The notes: generated by a model from the letters alone, not told the origin. DNA of 64,000 bases from Incurvaria masculella (GCA_946894095.1 OX335643.1:3893036-3957035), one strand, 5' to 3'. Counted from the first letter of the stretch, positions 1 through 11,829 are shown. Made by a program: numbers and translations.

Positions 1-572
1 AAAAGATATGTCGCTCAAATTAATCTATTTCTCACTTTTTATGCCATCCAAATTAACCTGGATTTTTTCAGGCCTTTTTAGTGAATTTGCGACTTTGTTG
101 CCCAAAAAACTTTGTTATGAACATACTCATGGATTTCCAAAATAGAGTGGAACGCCAATAATTCGGACTCTACTCGTCCTATCTATGATGGTAGAAAGAC
201 AGTACCTATGCAATAAAACAGATGCCAGCGGATAATAGCAGAGCAGTACAGGCGACAGTCATAAAAAATAGGGAACATGTATTCGTATAGCCATGCTGCA
301 TTGCTGCAGTAAACGGGTGGATTTTAATTTTGTAAATAAATTTAAAATCTGAATGAAAACTGATGACGTACATGAAAAGACATAGCCAAAAGACAGCATT
401 TAAATTTAATTTCTTCCTAGATACCGCCAAAAAGCGGCTTGATATTTAGAAGGAAGCGGACACTATTCAGCTGCTTCGATTGTATTTAACCTGAGATGTC
501 TGCATTTGAAAATCCAACTAATTGCGACAATATGTCCAATAAAACTATGCATGAATGTGGAGTTATGAGTCA

Positions 573-835
573 ATTTTGTGACATGGATGGCTTATACCAT
601 ATTTACTGTTATTATACTAGCCCAACACACCTCATGGGAACTAGGTGACATTCCAGGACCCTACCACCTAGTGAGTAAGGTAGGGAACCTACAGTTTTAC
701 GTGGAATCTGAACCCACCGTGGCCAGCCTTAACGGTTCAAAACAGTCCATCTAAAACCCAACCGCGCTCAGAGTTGCTTCAACCAGCTATCGAATCCAAA
801 AGCCATCACATTTCTGGGTCACCAGGCTTAAGGGT
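573..835 (-). repeat. SINE, 5S-rRNA-like head, decayed copy
   Basis: Read on the minus strand, this stretch has a 5S-like head (about 725-830), then the body shared with the other SINEs of the window (CTAGGTGGTAGGG region, GGTCCTGG, TAGTTCCCATG) and the conserved tail (TATAAGCCATCCATGT). An internal part of the body is missing compared with the copy at 1797-2165. It is non-coding. Nothing else is recognisable in bases 1-572. Confidence 0.6.
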
Positions 836-868
836 TGTTGCATTAAAACATCCCTTAAATTTACCTAC

Positions 869-1404
869 TTAAGGTGGCCCATCTTGCTCAACTCCCCATA
901 CAAACGGGAAAAGAAGATCACCCCCATATTTCTTGTCAGAGATCCCAAATTTTGCTCAAAATAGCAATTTGATCGAACTAGATGTCTGATGACCGTTGGC
1001 ATTGTAAAATTGTGTTTGGTTTCTAAGTTATAAGGCCCGAAAGTTCGAATTTTTTGCATGTTTTATACAATAACTTTGGAAGTGGATTACGCATTGACAA
1101 AGTAAGAACATCTTAAAAAGATTAGTCATGAGACATAGCTTATTTAATTAAGATTTATAATTGATTTGGTTTTTGTTAGAATTTTTACTACAGCGGTCGT
1201 GGTTTACTTTTAGCTTTAAGTCGTTTTGTAATTATAATTTTCGTAAATCTTACCAAATGCACATTGTCTTTTTTGTGGACGTGTTGCATCTTCCTCATCA
1301 TGGAGCCTGTCTTTTTCTCTGAAACAGAGAACAACAGAGCGCAACAGCACGGTTTTGTATCGTGCCCGCGAATGAGTTAGTCCCGCCGGGTTGGGCCACC
1401 TTAA
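869..1404 (-). mobile_element. TTAA-flanked MITE, copy 1 of 3
   Basis: A 536-bp element bounded by TTAA on both sides, with inverted ends that read GGTGGCCCA...TGGGCCACC. It is the reverse-complement relative of the copies at 43739 and 60430; shared internal text includes GTAAACCACGACCGCTGTAG and AAAATTCGAACTTTCGG. TTAA target duplications are the hallmark of piggyBac-type transposition, so it may be mobilised by a piggyBac-related transposase. No transposase is encoded, and the open frames inside are chance. Confidence 0.75.
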
Positions 1405-1796
1405 GTTAGAATACACCAATAGACAATAAGCTACATTTCGAAAACTAATTTTTTTTGGGTCATCTGCCCGTGTAGTTGCGAGTAGATGCATGAGAAAAAC
1501 GGAAGTCCACGAGGGTTTTGTATTTATGTTACCTGGACGTCCAATAATATTGTCATTACATTTTCCACCAACAGCACTTGGCGTCAGTTATTTGTCCAAT
1601 CAATAAAGAGCTCTTTTGGTTTAGACGTCGGTGCTAAGTGGCTCAGTAAGGCCGCCACACAATAAGGAAGAATACTCAAAGCTTATTGTAGGGGTCGCTT
1701 AAAACGTCAAAACTGTCATTCCTTTTGAGTTTTATTTACGATTTTGTAAATAAAAGAAAAGATATAAGCCATGATGCAGTTAGTTTTTTTATGTGA

Positions 1797-2165
1797 CTGT
1801 ACATGGATGGCTAATACCACACCTTCTGTCTTGGTATTTGCCTAACACACCACATGGGAACTAGGTGCCATGCCAGGACCTTCCTTATATTGCACGGCTA
1901 CATTGAACTGGATGGAAAACACGAACAATTTTCATTGCCGCTTGGACCATCGTTCATCCAATGCGATGGTACCAACCCGGGCGGGATTAACCCTACCACC
2001 TAGTAAGTAAGGAAGGGTACCTACAGTTTAACGTGGAATCCGAACCACGGCCAGCCTCTCTCAACGGTCGAATAGTCACCCATCCAAGACCAGACCGGAC
2101 CCAGCGTTGCTTAACTTCGGAGAGCGATCGCCGAAGTGTCGCGCCACTGGGCCACTGAGGCTGAC
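1797..2165 (-). repeat. SINE with 5S-rRNA-derived head, nearly full length
   Basis: On the minus strand the element starts near 2165. Its head at about 2132-2073 contains CCGAAGTTAAGCAACG and, 18 bases on, TTGGATGGGTGACCG, which match the internal control region of 5S rRNA (box A to box C). After the head comes the body shared with the tRNA-headed SINE at 9137-9548 (CTAGGTGGTAGGGTTAA, ACCATCGCATTGGATG, GTTCAATGTAGCCGTG, GGTCCTGGCATGGCACC) and the tail ATTAGCCATCCATGT. It is a retroposed non-coding element, probably transcribed by RNA polymerase III when active. Confidence 0.75.
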
Positions 2166-2444
2166 ATAGAAAAGAATAGCTTTTGTTTGTCTTCAAACTC
2201 ATTTTAATGTAATTAGGCAGCACAAAATTTGAAATGAAATATTATAGGTTATGTTATTGTGACACGATGTCATTTGATTAGCACAATTTGGGATATTTTT
2301 TTATCGGAATAAAATCCAGGAAATTAACTTAGTTCAATTACATATATTGAATAAATATTTTATTATATATCTCTGTTTTGTTTTGTCGGGTTATTGGCAC
2401 TTTCGACAGAATAGATAGGGTAGGTAAAAGAAAATATATCGGTG

Positions 2445-2605
2445 TTTTACATCCAGTTTAATGCACTCGTGCTCAAAAAGGGCAGTTACTGGCATGGCAC
2501 CTAATTCCTTCGAGAATGTGGTGTGTTGGGCTTATATCATGACGGTAGGTGTGGCTATTTCCTTCCTTGTCCAGCCATCCAGCCATACATGTCCAGTTAA
2601 AGGTA
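2445..2605 (+). repeat. SINE 3'-half fragment next to PEX19 exon 2
   Basis: This is the 3' part of the SINE body (CATCCAGTT, GGCATGGCACCTAATTCCTT, GGTGTGTTGGGC, ATCATGACGGTAGG). It ends about 40 bp before the splice acceptor at 2641-2642 and so forms the end of that intron. Confidence 0.65.
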
Positions 2606-2642
2606 AAAACAAAATTACTCCATGCCTCCAATTAATTTCCAG

Positions 2643-5600
2643 GTGCTCTGGCGGATATGAAAAAGAAACCGGAGACGACAGCGGGCGCGGCGGAGGTGGT
2701 GGCGGGGGCGGGCGGCGGTGGCTCGGAGTCGGCGCCCAACATGTGGTCGGAAGAGTTCATCAAGGAGGCGGCGGCACAGTTCGAGAGCAATATGGCCGCC
2801 ATACTGGGCAGCTTCGGCGGAATACCCGGTGTGGCGCTCTTGTACAGTTATATACATCACGACATATAGTTACGCACATTTGAGAAGGAAATATAATTAA
2901 ATACCTATTATTTACAAACAAAAAATATTTTGATTTTTTTGGAACTCTCAATAAGGTTATTTCACACATTGAGCACCTACTAGCATAACTGACTGGCTCT
3001 AGCTTCTGTTGCCAAAATACGATTCTGGTGAAGACTGCAATATGTTTGACTGTTGGATATTTGCAGTCAGTGTCCGCAGTGGGTAAAGTGTTACATCAAT
3101 TACTATGACATTTTTAATTAAAAATGGAAAACCTTGTATAGGGTCATAATTTTATCCTCTGCAAACCATAAAACCAACTATTTTATGCTTGAGAGCCAGA
3201 AATGGCCGTTTGTGATATTTTTTATGTATACTTCATAATCTAATGAAAAATGTGCACTGTTTCAGAGGACCAAATAACACAGGAGCAAATCGCACAAACG
3301 TTTACAAAAATGGCAGGTACTATTAAATGTCGTACTAAAGTAGAAATTTATAGTATACCCAGCAAAGTAAAATTGCGTGTATATTCATGCAAAATCTAAT
3401 AATCACTATCACTACATAGTATAAAACAAAGTCGCTTTCTCTGTCCCTATGTACCTATATCCCCATGTGCGCTTAAATCTTTAAAACTACGCAACGGATT
3501 TTGATGCGGTTTTTTTTAATAGATAGAGTGATTAAAGAGGAAGGTTTATATGTATAATAACATCCATTAAATAGTGGAGAAATACTGTTATTTTTGAGGT
3601 TTCCAATGTGATGTCGTAATAAATTACATTTTTTCCGCTTACATTGCAAACGCAGGCTGAATCCTACAAGATTTATCAAAATAATGTTCTAAGTATTGTA
3701 CACATTGAAAAAGTCTACAGAAAACTCCGGGATGGTATTTGTCTATCTCTTATGGATATACCACAATAACATTTTTTTGTCATTGACTTTTTACGACAAA
3801 TAATGGCTAATTTTCGAAGCGATTTTAACCAATAGATCATTAATCCTTATCCAATTAAATACCTTAAATACATTGTTGATTTAATATAGATTTATGTGGC
3901 CGTTTACAGCATATGATTTAAATTAATATTTTCGAAGATATTACAGATTTAAAAATTTGCGTTTGCGGTAGTACGGCCGGCCGGGGCGGCGGGAGCGTGC
4001 CTATAAATAGTGCGTCGGAGGCCGTGGTTCTAGCACTTTGAATTTAGCAGCGATCGGATGCGTTTATTATCGGAGTTCTCTAATATCTAATAATCATCTA
4101 ATAATAATATCTAAGTTTTTTTTTATTTCAAATATTTCAGTGTAGGAACTCTACATAAAAAGGGTTTATTTGTGCGTCATTGTGTCAAAATAATATTTTT
4201 TTAAACAATATTATGCCCGTGCAAAGTTGGGACGGGCTGCTAGTATTAATAATAAATCTAATTTAGTCTACCACATTTTTTAAATATTAATTTTGTCATT
4301 AGACTTGAAGGTAACTGGCGTAAATTTTGGTATAATTATTAAAACATGACGAAAATCGAATCATAACATCATATTCTTTTACTGGTAAAATATCCCTATC
4401 TTATTTTACGCCAATTGAAGACACCAATGTGACATTCTAACTTGTCATTAACTTTAATGTAAACGATTAACAAATAAAAGCAAAATATGTCGTGTTTGTC
4501 TATTACTGAAAGTGCTTAGGCCAAATGTTAATGTATTTTTTTTAGAGCTGTACTTTTTTTGATGTATCTAATAAAATAGAAATAAAAAACATTTCACATA
4601 CACGCAACCAGCAGTGGTCTGTTGGGGTCTCTCTCTGGATATGTCATCGCTGCATCTCTCGCTGTCTTCTTTTCTCTCACGCGGGCTGCATTTGAACTTG
4701 GCCCCTCACTCCTACACTATGCTCATCGTGAGCACACCGACAGCGATGTGCTAATTCTAAGAACTGCCATGACAGAAGCGGCAGCGCAGGTGATGACGCC
4801 GGCGTCGACACAGCCGCAGGTCGAGGGACAGCCCGCTGCCCCTGCAGCGGACACCGACAGCCCTCCCGCTCAGGACAATCTCAATGAGGTAGGGGGAACC
4901 CTTAATATGCCACATAAACGATTGAGGCAATATTAGCCGCAGTGTTAAATCGAAATTCTTAACTTTAACAAAAATAGCTTTGCAAAAAAAATCAAAGAGC
5001 TTCTCCAAGATGACCATCTGTCTTAAAAAATCTTATACCATATTAGCCGTGTAACATCCGGTTGAACTTGCTTTCCATCCCAGAGGTCTGGGTTCAAATC
5101 CCCGCCCCGTTCATGCACCACTTTCTTTCTCTTTCTGAGTCGGATAAGTGCATTTAGTTACGAATATGTGAGCTATTCCATGGTTTGGAATCAATGTTAA
5201 ACTCTAGGTCCTCTTCCTCTACAAGGTACAATGTCATTGAACGAACAGTTTCAGTTTCTTTATTAGATGTAAATTACATGTTCGGATTCATACATTTTCT
5301 TTCTTCTTTTTCTGCCGGTTCGGTTACTACTGGCAAAGAAGAACCGAAAGGAAACTTCGCTAGGTTTGTAATTTTGTCTTTTTTTTCCATTGATACTTAC
5401 AAACTAATTTACTCGTTGATAGATTACTTCTGCTCAAAAAGAACCTTATATTTACGTTGGTGAAGAGCAATCTCTGACTACCCTTATTCTAAATTAATAG
5501 GTGTTCTAATCTAAATTATTTAGGTGTAAAAAACCATCGTCATTTTGACACAAGGTAGTATCAGCTGTGGTCGAAGAGGCAATGAAAATTGTCCATGTTT

Positions 5601-7945
5601 TCCATCCAGTTCATTGGAACTATGAAGTAAAAGGAAGGTCCTGGCGCGGCACCTAGTTCCTGTGAGGTGTGTTGGGCTAATATTATGAAAGTAGGTGTTG
5701 TATTAGCAATCCATGTCCAGTCACGTTAAAAAAAACGCACCCGATTCCTTCCTAATTGTAATAACAAAAGGTGAAGCCGGCTATGTCTAGTTAGAAAAAT
5801 AGTGTAAAAAAAAGTGTGTGAAATGTGTTTTCTTGACGGCAGGTGACAGCGGCGATAGCGCAGACGATTCAGAGCCTCAGCTCCAACACGGACAACCTGC
5901 AGGCGCCGTTCACCGATCAGGACCTCGCCAACATGTTCAACAACTTCAACATGGAGGGCACCGCGCAGGTGAGGGAAAATCATTAGAGTCAATCACTGAA
6001 TACCAGATCTGGAGTCCCTACTTCAACCTGCTGGAACGAGTACGGCGTAGAGCTAATAAAATGCCAACTGCACTGAACAACCTGGATGGATAAGCTTAGC
6101 TTTATTGCTCTACAACAATGAAGAGATCGGGGAGATCTAATTGAAACAGTTAAAATTCAGAACTTTTCTTACAACTCTCCTAAGCTGCAAGATTTGTTCA
6201 CCCTTGGTAATACTACAAATCTGAGAGGGCACTAAAAAAAAATGTATCACAATTGGCCAAAGCAGAATCCCTGATGACACTTTCTGGCCAAAAGTATTGC
6301 ATCAGCTTAACACTGCTAGCCTATCAATAATAATACATTTACAGTAGCAACTAAATTCAAAATCTGTTACATGCATTTTTAAAGGTTAATGCGCTTAGTA
6401 ATGTTAAGTATTTTAACTGTAATTTTACCATTATTTTTAAATGTATGTTTTTTATCCTTGGCCAGGACGGTGGTTCGAACATGTTCGTGCCATTCATGCA
6501 GGGCATGATGCAGTCGCTGCTCTCCAAGGAGGTGCTCTACCCCTCATTGAAGGACCTCGTCGACAAGTATCCGGCGTGGATCAGCGACAATGAAGGCAAG
6601 GTCGACGCCGCCGACATGCTCAGGTTGGGACAGCAGCCAAATTACTAATGTGATGCCAGTTCGAACATGTTCGTGCCTGTTTGTGCCATTAAGGCATAGC
6701 ATAATGCAGTCCCTGCTCTCCAAGGAGGTGCTCTACCCATTACTGTAGGACCTCGTCGACAAGAATTCTGTGTTGACCAGCGACAACGAAGGCAAGGTCG
6801 ACGCCGCCGACATGCTCAGGTTGGGACAGCAGCCAAATGACTTATGTGACGCCAGTTCAAACATGTTCGTGCCGTTCATAACCCTCGCTGAAGAACCTCG
6901 CCGACAAGTATTCCGCGTGGAATCCTGGCGATGCAAGTGTTTTCAGTTCTTTCGGGTGAAGGGAAAGCCGTAACGAAATCTGAACTTGTGACATAAGTGC
7001 TGAAGTGTATACCCCTCCCAAGCACAGCTGGTCAGCTGGTTGGTGTGCTTCGGACTTTTTCTATGTACACTGTAGAAGTCTTCCATTGTACGAGTCAAGA
7101 ACCTCTATCATTAAACGTACTCTTCCACAAATGTAAAAGGAAGGCCCTGGCATCACGCCTAATTTGGGAAATACGTGTTAATATGATAGTATGTTTGGTT
7201 TTGGGCATCCAGATCGAGTTCCATAAAATAAAACACGATTTTAATTCATTCTTAACTATTTGTATTCAATAAAATGTTATAATTGCAGGTACAAGAAGCA
7301 ACAAGAACTGATGGTGCGCGTGTGCTCAGAGCTGGAGAATGAAAATGAAAGCGATGCAGAGGAGGTGCGACGGAAGCGTTTCGAGACCGTCCTGGAGCTC
7401 ATGCAGCAGGTAAGCATCCCTCCCCCTTCGCACCAGCGGGCACACTGTAGAGAGTAACCCGTGTCACACCAGCGGACACACCGTACAGAGTGATTCATGT
7501 CGCACCAGCGGGCACACTGTACAGAGTGACTCATGTGCACCAGCAGGCACACTGTAAAGAGTGACTCATGTAGCACCAGCGGACACACTGTGCAGAGTGT
7601 CTCGTATCGCACCAGCAGACACACTATGCAGAGTGTCTTGTATCGCACCAGCATACACACTGTACAGAGTGATTTGTGTCGCACTAGCGGGCACACGGTA
7701 CAGAGCGACTCATGTCGCACCAGCGGTCACTGTACAGAGTGACTCGTTTCGCACCAGCGGACACACTGTACACAGTGACTCATGTCGCACCAGTGGACAC
7801 ACTGTACAGGGTGACTTGTCTTCCACAGATGCAGGAGCTGGGCCAACCGCCGACAGAGCTGGTGGGGGAGCTCGGAGTGCCACCGCAAGGCTTCGCGCCG
7901 CCCGCCGGCCTCGCCGGACAGGACGCTCAGTGCAGCCTCATGTAA
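2643..7945 (+). CDS. Pex19: Peroxisomal biogenesis factor 19 (PEX19), six exons, N-terminus missing
   Basis: PEX19 is the cytosolic chaperone and import receptor for peroxisomal membrane proteins. Inferred exons are 2643-2828, 4776-4888, 5843-5968, 6466-6623, 7289-7409 and 7829-7945; all phases agree and the product is 272 residues plus an absent first exon. The first exon enters in phase 1 with ALADMKKKP, which matches the region after the PEX3-binding N-terminus of the family. Later landmarks are EEFIKEAAAQFESNM, the family core LLSKEVLYPSLKDLVDKYP in exon 6466-6623, RFETVLELMQQ in 7289-7409, and a C-terminal CSLM box for farnesylation, which in this family improves cargo binding. The first coding exon was not found in 1-2640 and is probably left of the window. 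The 4776 acceptor (GACAG) is the weakest junction. A Helitron, SINE pieces, exon copies and a minisatellite sit in the introns. Confidence 0.9.
3400..4243 (+). mobile_element. Non-autonomous Helitron
   Basis: The 3' end has the Helitron signature: a hairpin with stem GCCCGT (4215-4220) and ACGGGC (4232-4237), then CTAG at 4240-4243 followed by T. The 5' part (ACAAAGTCGCTTTCTCTG, ACGCAACGGATTTTGATGCG, AGGAAGGTTTATATGTATAA) is a text I recognise as widespread in moth and butterfly genomes. The exact 5' end is uncertain. There is no Rep/helicase gene. It lies in the PEX19 intron after exon 2643-2828. A GC-rich patch with TATAAATAG near 4000-4010 is part of the element. Confidence 0.7.
5040..5745 (+). 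repeat. tRNA-headed SINE in two parts
   Basis: The first part (about 5040-5222) has a box B-like GGGTTCAAATCCC and the 5' body (TTTCTCTTTCTGAGTCGGAT, CCATGGTTTGGAATC). The second part (about 5545-5745) has the 3' body (GGCAATGAAAATTGTCCATG, GGTCCTGGCGCGGCACC) and an A-rich end. About 320 bp of unrelated AT-rich DNA separates them, probably a later insertion. It lies in the PEX19 intron before exon 5843-5968. Confidence 0.6.
6653..6925 (+). pseudogene. Two decayed tandem copies of PEX19 exon 6466-6623
   Basis: Immediately after the exon, 6653-6852 repeats most of it together with about 30 bp of the following intron (CTGCTCTCCAAGGAGGTGCT, AAGGTCGACGCCGCCGACAT, GGGACAGCAGCCAAAT). A shorter third copy follows at about 6855-6925 (AACATGTTCGTGCCGTTCAT, GACAAGTATTCCGCGTGGA). 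In the exon's frame the first copy carries in-frame stops and indels, so both are probably untranslated intronic relics. Confidence 0.85.
7428..7826. repeat. 36-bp minisatellite filling PEX19 intron 7410-7828
   Basis: About eleven diverged copies of a unit near 36 bp (core GCACCAGCGGACACACTGTA followed by CAGAGTGACTCATG) run head to tail. They begin about 20 bp after the donor at 7410 and end at the pyrimidine tract of the acceptor at 7827-7828. Because 36 is a multiple of three, several long open frames cross the array on both strands; I treat them as artefacts. Confidence 0.9.
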
Positions 7946-7962
7946 CTGACACATTGCGCTCT

Positions 7963-7968
7963 AATAAA
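7963..7968 (+). terminator. PEX19 polyadenylation signal
   Basis: AATAAA lies 18 bases after the TAA stop of PEX19. This implies a very short 3' untranslated region, if it is the one used. Confidence 0.6.
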
Positions 7969-9136
7969 AGCAAGCTGCACTCTTAAAAATTCTCCTGCCA
8001 TCCATGTATAGCCCCAAATCTTTCTATTAGTAACTTTTTACGAAATGTATCCTGATTGAAAAAAATGGAGTACCATATTGTATTTTGTACCTCCAGCCTG
8101 CTACAGATGTTGGGCCAACGTTCATAAATTCTCCGGTGCCAATTTCTTAGATGCCGCTAGGCCTCCGAGCCGCGACTCAGTGGTCACAGGGCTTATTGGG
8201 TGGCGACTGAGTCGTGCGGCCTCTGAGTCGTGCGGTGTCTCAGATATTGGCACCGAAGAAGTAGGACTCATTTGTGCCCAAAGTGTGTAGGCCTCTTAAG
8301 GTTTGTGAAACCTAAAACAGATTTTACTGAAGTAAATAAAATGCATGATCTGGGTAAAAAAATCCTTGAATATGTAGTCGGCAACTTATGAAATGACAAT
8401 TTTTCCCATGATCAGGTTGGTCATTCGGCTGTATATATTAAAAAAAAATGTTTTATTTGCATCTTTAGCCAATTCGAATGTGTGTTTTACATCTCCCTTG
8501 ATTATGAGGTAATCACAGTGTATTGAAAAAAAAACTGTCATTAAATTTTTTTTTTATTTGATGCAAAAACTAAATGAATTGCTATTTAAATTCCTTTTAT
8601 AAATATATTTCAAAACCATTCAAATTTCAACCAACTCTCACAAATAACATATTTGTTTTTTGCTTGAAAGAAAAAAAAATATTAATGATTACAAGTTGCA
8701 TCTTTTTAATTGTAGCATGAACTCACATGTGATAATTCTCAGATGTTGTTCAATATATGCACCGAACGCACCCAAAAAACTATTTTCCCACATTTTTTAG
8801 GTCACAATGAATTTGTGTTTTTTTTTAAGTAGTTATTTTTCTGAATGGAGCTCTGTGCTTTATACGTTGGAGAGGATGTATTTTATAGGCTCTGTTGGTG
8901 CCGAAAGGTTTTTTTGTTGACTGTTGACCAATGGAATTTTAAATTATATATGTGCATTAATTCAATGTTTTCTTTTAATTTTGTTTTTCTTTTGTTTTCT
9001 GTAATCGCTTACAGTACGGAACGGACCACGGTAATATGCTAGTGCGCTCTGCTTACAAGACGAACAGAGTGTAGAGTGAGATGTCATCTCAAGTACCACT
9101 ACCTCGAGTTAGATAGAGATAGAACATACGTACCCT
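7969..9136. other. No gene recognised
   Basis: AT-rich intergenic DNA with poly-A and poly-T runs. The open frames are short, lack codon structure and are not supported. Confidence 0.6.
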
Positions 9137-9548
9137 GCGGCTCGTAGCCTAGTGGCGCGGGGACTGGCCTAGCGTACCAGAGACCTGGGTTCAATACCAA
9201 CTTGCACCACTGTCTTTCTCTTTCCGAGTTCGATAAGTGCATTCATCACGAATGCGAGCTGCTCCATGGTTCGGAATCCATGTAAAACTGTAGGTCCCCT
9301 TCCCCTACTAGGTGGTAGGGTTAAAGCCCGCCCGGGTTGGTACCATCGCATTGGATGAAAAGATGGTCGAAGCGGCAATGAAAAATTGTCCATGTTTTCC
9401 ATCCAGTTCAATGTAGCCGTGCTCATAAAGGGAAGGTCCTGGCATGGCACCAAATTCCTTCGGGAATGTGGTGTATTGGGCTAATATCACAACGGTAGTT
9501 GTGTGGTATTAGCCATCCACGTCGGGTCGCATAAAAAAAAAAACCCGA
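9137..9548 (+). repeat. tRNA-headed SINE, full length
   Basis: A 412-bp element. Its head carries an A box (TAGCCTAGTGG, 9145-9155) and a B box (GGTTCAATACC, 9188-9198) at tRNA-like spacing. The middle and 3' body are shared with the 5S-headed copies. The tail is ATTAGCCATCCACGTCGGGT followed by a short A run. It is the best reference copy of this family in the window. Confidence 0.85.
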
Positions 9549-10289
9549 TGAGACAACTTTTCGAATCATTATAAGTGCATAGGAGCCGCGCTCATGCAAT
9601 ATGAAATGTATTTTTTTGGGAAATCGTGATGATTTCTCTAGTTTTAAAGAAAAGTAAACCCGGAAAAATACCCCTTTTTCTGGTAAACGACCCACTGATT
9701 ATTTGTCGATCAAATTTCTAAACTTTTCCTCATTATTTTAAAGGAAAACTTAAAACATAACTTCCAATAAATATTTTGAAGCTACATGGCGTATTAGAAA
9801 AATGTTTAAGGAAAAAAGAAATTTCAGTACAGTTTGTATGTTGGTCTCATCCATCTGTTGACTCTGTTTGTCTTTACATTCTCAACACACTGTAACGGCA
9901 TAATATTATGTGACATATGTGCAGTATGCTAGCGATTGGGTTTCGCCATTTTAGGAGTCATACGTGGAATCGACCAAAACAACTGTGGGCTATGTTTGTA
10001 AGATGTGTACAAGCTTTTATAATAAATATTTATTAAAATATCTTAAAGTATTTATGTTGGCGCCTAAGCCCTATTTTTGGACAAACCAGTATTGCCTCGG
10101 TCGTACTTGTATCTTTAAGAACTATAATATTGCAATGTGGTGCTAGTAAAATAAAATACCCTGATCCGTTTGAAATATCAACAATGAAATGTTTGGACTT
10201 TCCCATTCAAAAAGGGAGTTGTCAGTTGGCCTAGACTAAACTAGTTTCTTTGGGATAAAAGGGGTTGGGCCCAAAACACATATATTCCG

Positions 10290-10845
10290 GGAGGTCACGA
10301 CATTTTTGGTCACGATTAGGTAAATGGCTGAATCTGGGTTCACATGTTAGAGACCAACCCTCTGATTCGAAATATGTCGGGCTGCCTGCGCCAAGTGGTT
10401 GCGTTATCTAGATTGGCTTTATAAAATAGATGTTAGTATCTAGCTGCTGATGAATATACTGATTGTCTAGAAATATTAATACCTGTTTGTTATACACCAA
10501 TGTCTAGTCGGTTTTTTAATTAAATACTCCCCCCCCCCCCTATATACCTAAAGTTATATCTGTAACCTAAATCACCTAAAACTACGAAATTCAACCTCAG
10601 ATTTGTCCAGTTTTGGTATTACTAAATAAGTATGTACTAATACTTTCATGCTGCATTATTTGCAGCCATTTACCTTATCATATATTTTTCTTGTAACGAT
10701 AACTACTTTTTCAGGCGCCTTTTCTAGGCAACGCAACCACTTAGCGCAGGCAGTCCGACACATTTAGCTTCAGAGGGTTGGTCTTTATCCTGTGAACCCA
10801 GTTTCAGCCATTTACATTATCGTTACCATTTTTGTCGCGACCTCC
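10290..10845. mobile_element. Long-TIR foldback MITE, copy 1 of 2
   Basis: A 556-bp element whose outer 110-130 bp are inverted copies of each other. The left end reads GGAGGTCACGACATTTTTGG and the right end reads CCATTTTTGTCGCGACCTCC. Inner matches include ATGGCTGAATCTGGGTTCAC and AACGCAACCACTT. The centre is AT-rich with no coding capacity. A second copy is at 45686-46195. Confidence 0.8.
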
Positions 10846-11209
10846 TAGTCTAATACATATTTAAAGCATTCGTTTGCAAGTTCAAAGTGATGTTCTGTTT
10901 TTTTGTCACCTTCGAAATGTGAAAATGTGAAGACTAAACTAATAAAAACAAATACGTCTGAGTGATGTAGTGAGTGATGATGTACTGTTGACTTTTAATT
11001 TTGGTGTTGGTGTATGTATCAGTTTAGGGAATGTTGGATTGTAATGGTGTTGTTAAAAGTTAAGGAGCAATGTGCCATGGCAGGGCACTGCCAAAGATAA
11101 AATATAAGCGAGGTGCATTATTGGCAAAATTTTCACAAAATTCGCAAAAGCTATTAGGGAAAAATAAACCTAAAGAAAAAGAATTTCAGTGCCCCTTTCG
11201 AGTCGTATT

Positions 11210-11815
11210 CACTACGTATAATATTCACAACGTATAATAGTATTTTTTTTCAAAAAATGAAAACCATGCATATCTTATAATATTCACAACGTATAATTTT
11301 ATAAGTTGTGCATGAATAAAGTTTAAAAATAAAATCAACTCTTTGCATCATGCAGAACGTATAATAGTCACAACGTATAATATTCCTAACATGAATTCAC
11401 AAAAAAAGAAAACCATGCAGAACGTATAATATGCCAAGAAGCACTGCATAAAGCGCCCTAATAACGATACATTTAAGGCTGAAATTGCTACGAATCGATA
11501 TTTGCTACAATTTCGAAAGGCCTTCTTACGCTTCCAGTATACGCTTTAAAAGTATATATATAAGGGCGCTTATCGTATGAAAAGTTTTTGGATTATATGA
11601 TATGCATGGTTTTCTTTTTTTGTTAAATAAAGATTATAATATTATACGTTGTGACTATTATACGTTATGCATGGAGAAATAAGTAATTTTATTTTTTAAA
11701 CTTCTTCATGCACTTTGTATAACATTATACGATCTGCCGATTATACGCTGTGCGTGGTTTTAAAATTTTGTTAAAATATGACATTATACGATCTGCATAT
11801 TAGACGTTCTGCCGT
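11210..11815. mobile_element. Foldback element with repeated ACGTATAAT motifs
   Basis: Two arms of about 250 bp are imperfect inverted copies, e.g. ACGTATAATAGTCACAACGT on the left against its complement on the right, and AAAAGAAAACCATGCA facing TGCATGGTTTTC. They surround a core with its own inverted pair AAGCGCCCTAATAACGATA / TATAAGGGCGCTTATCG. The motif (A)CGTATAAT occurs about a dozen times in both orientations. A run of C (11815-11827) closes the right end. No protein is encoded. Confidence 0.65.
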
Positions 11816-11829
11816 CCCCCCCCCCCCCT

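Noticed and set aside
2461..2883. 140-codon plus-strand frame over PEX19 exon 2643-2828
   Set aside because: It begins in a SINE and reads the exon in the wrong frame; the frame with EEFIKEAAAQFESNM is the family one.
3998..4012. TATAAATAG with GC-rich surroundings as a host promoter
   Set aside because: It lies inside the Helitron and far within the PEX19 gene, with no associated exon on either strand.
7277..7986. Long open frames on both strands across 7277-7986
   Set aside because: They arise from the 36-bp minisatellite, whose unit is a multiple of three, and from PEX19 exons in other frames.
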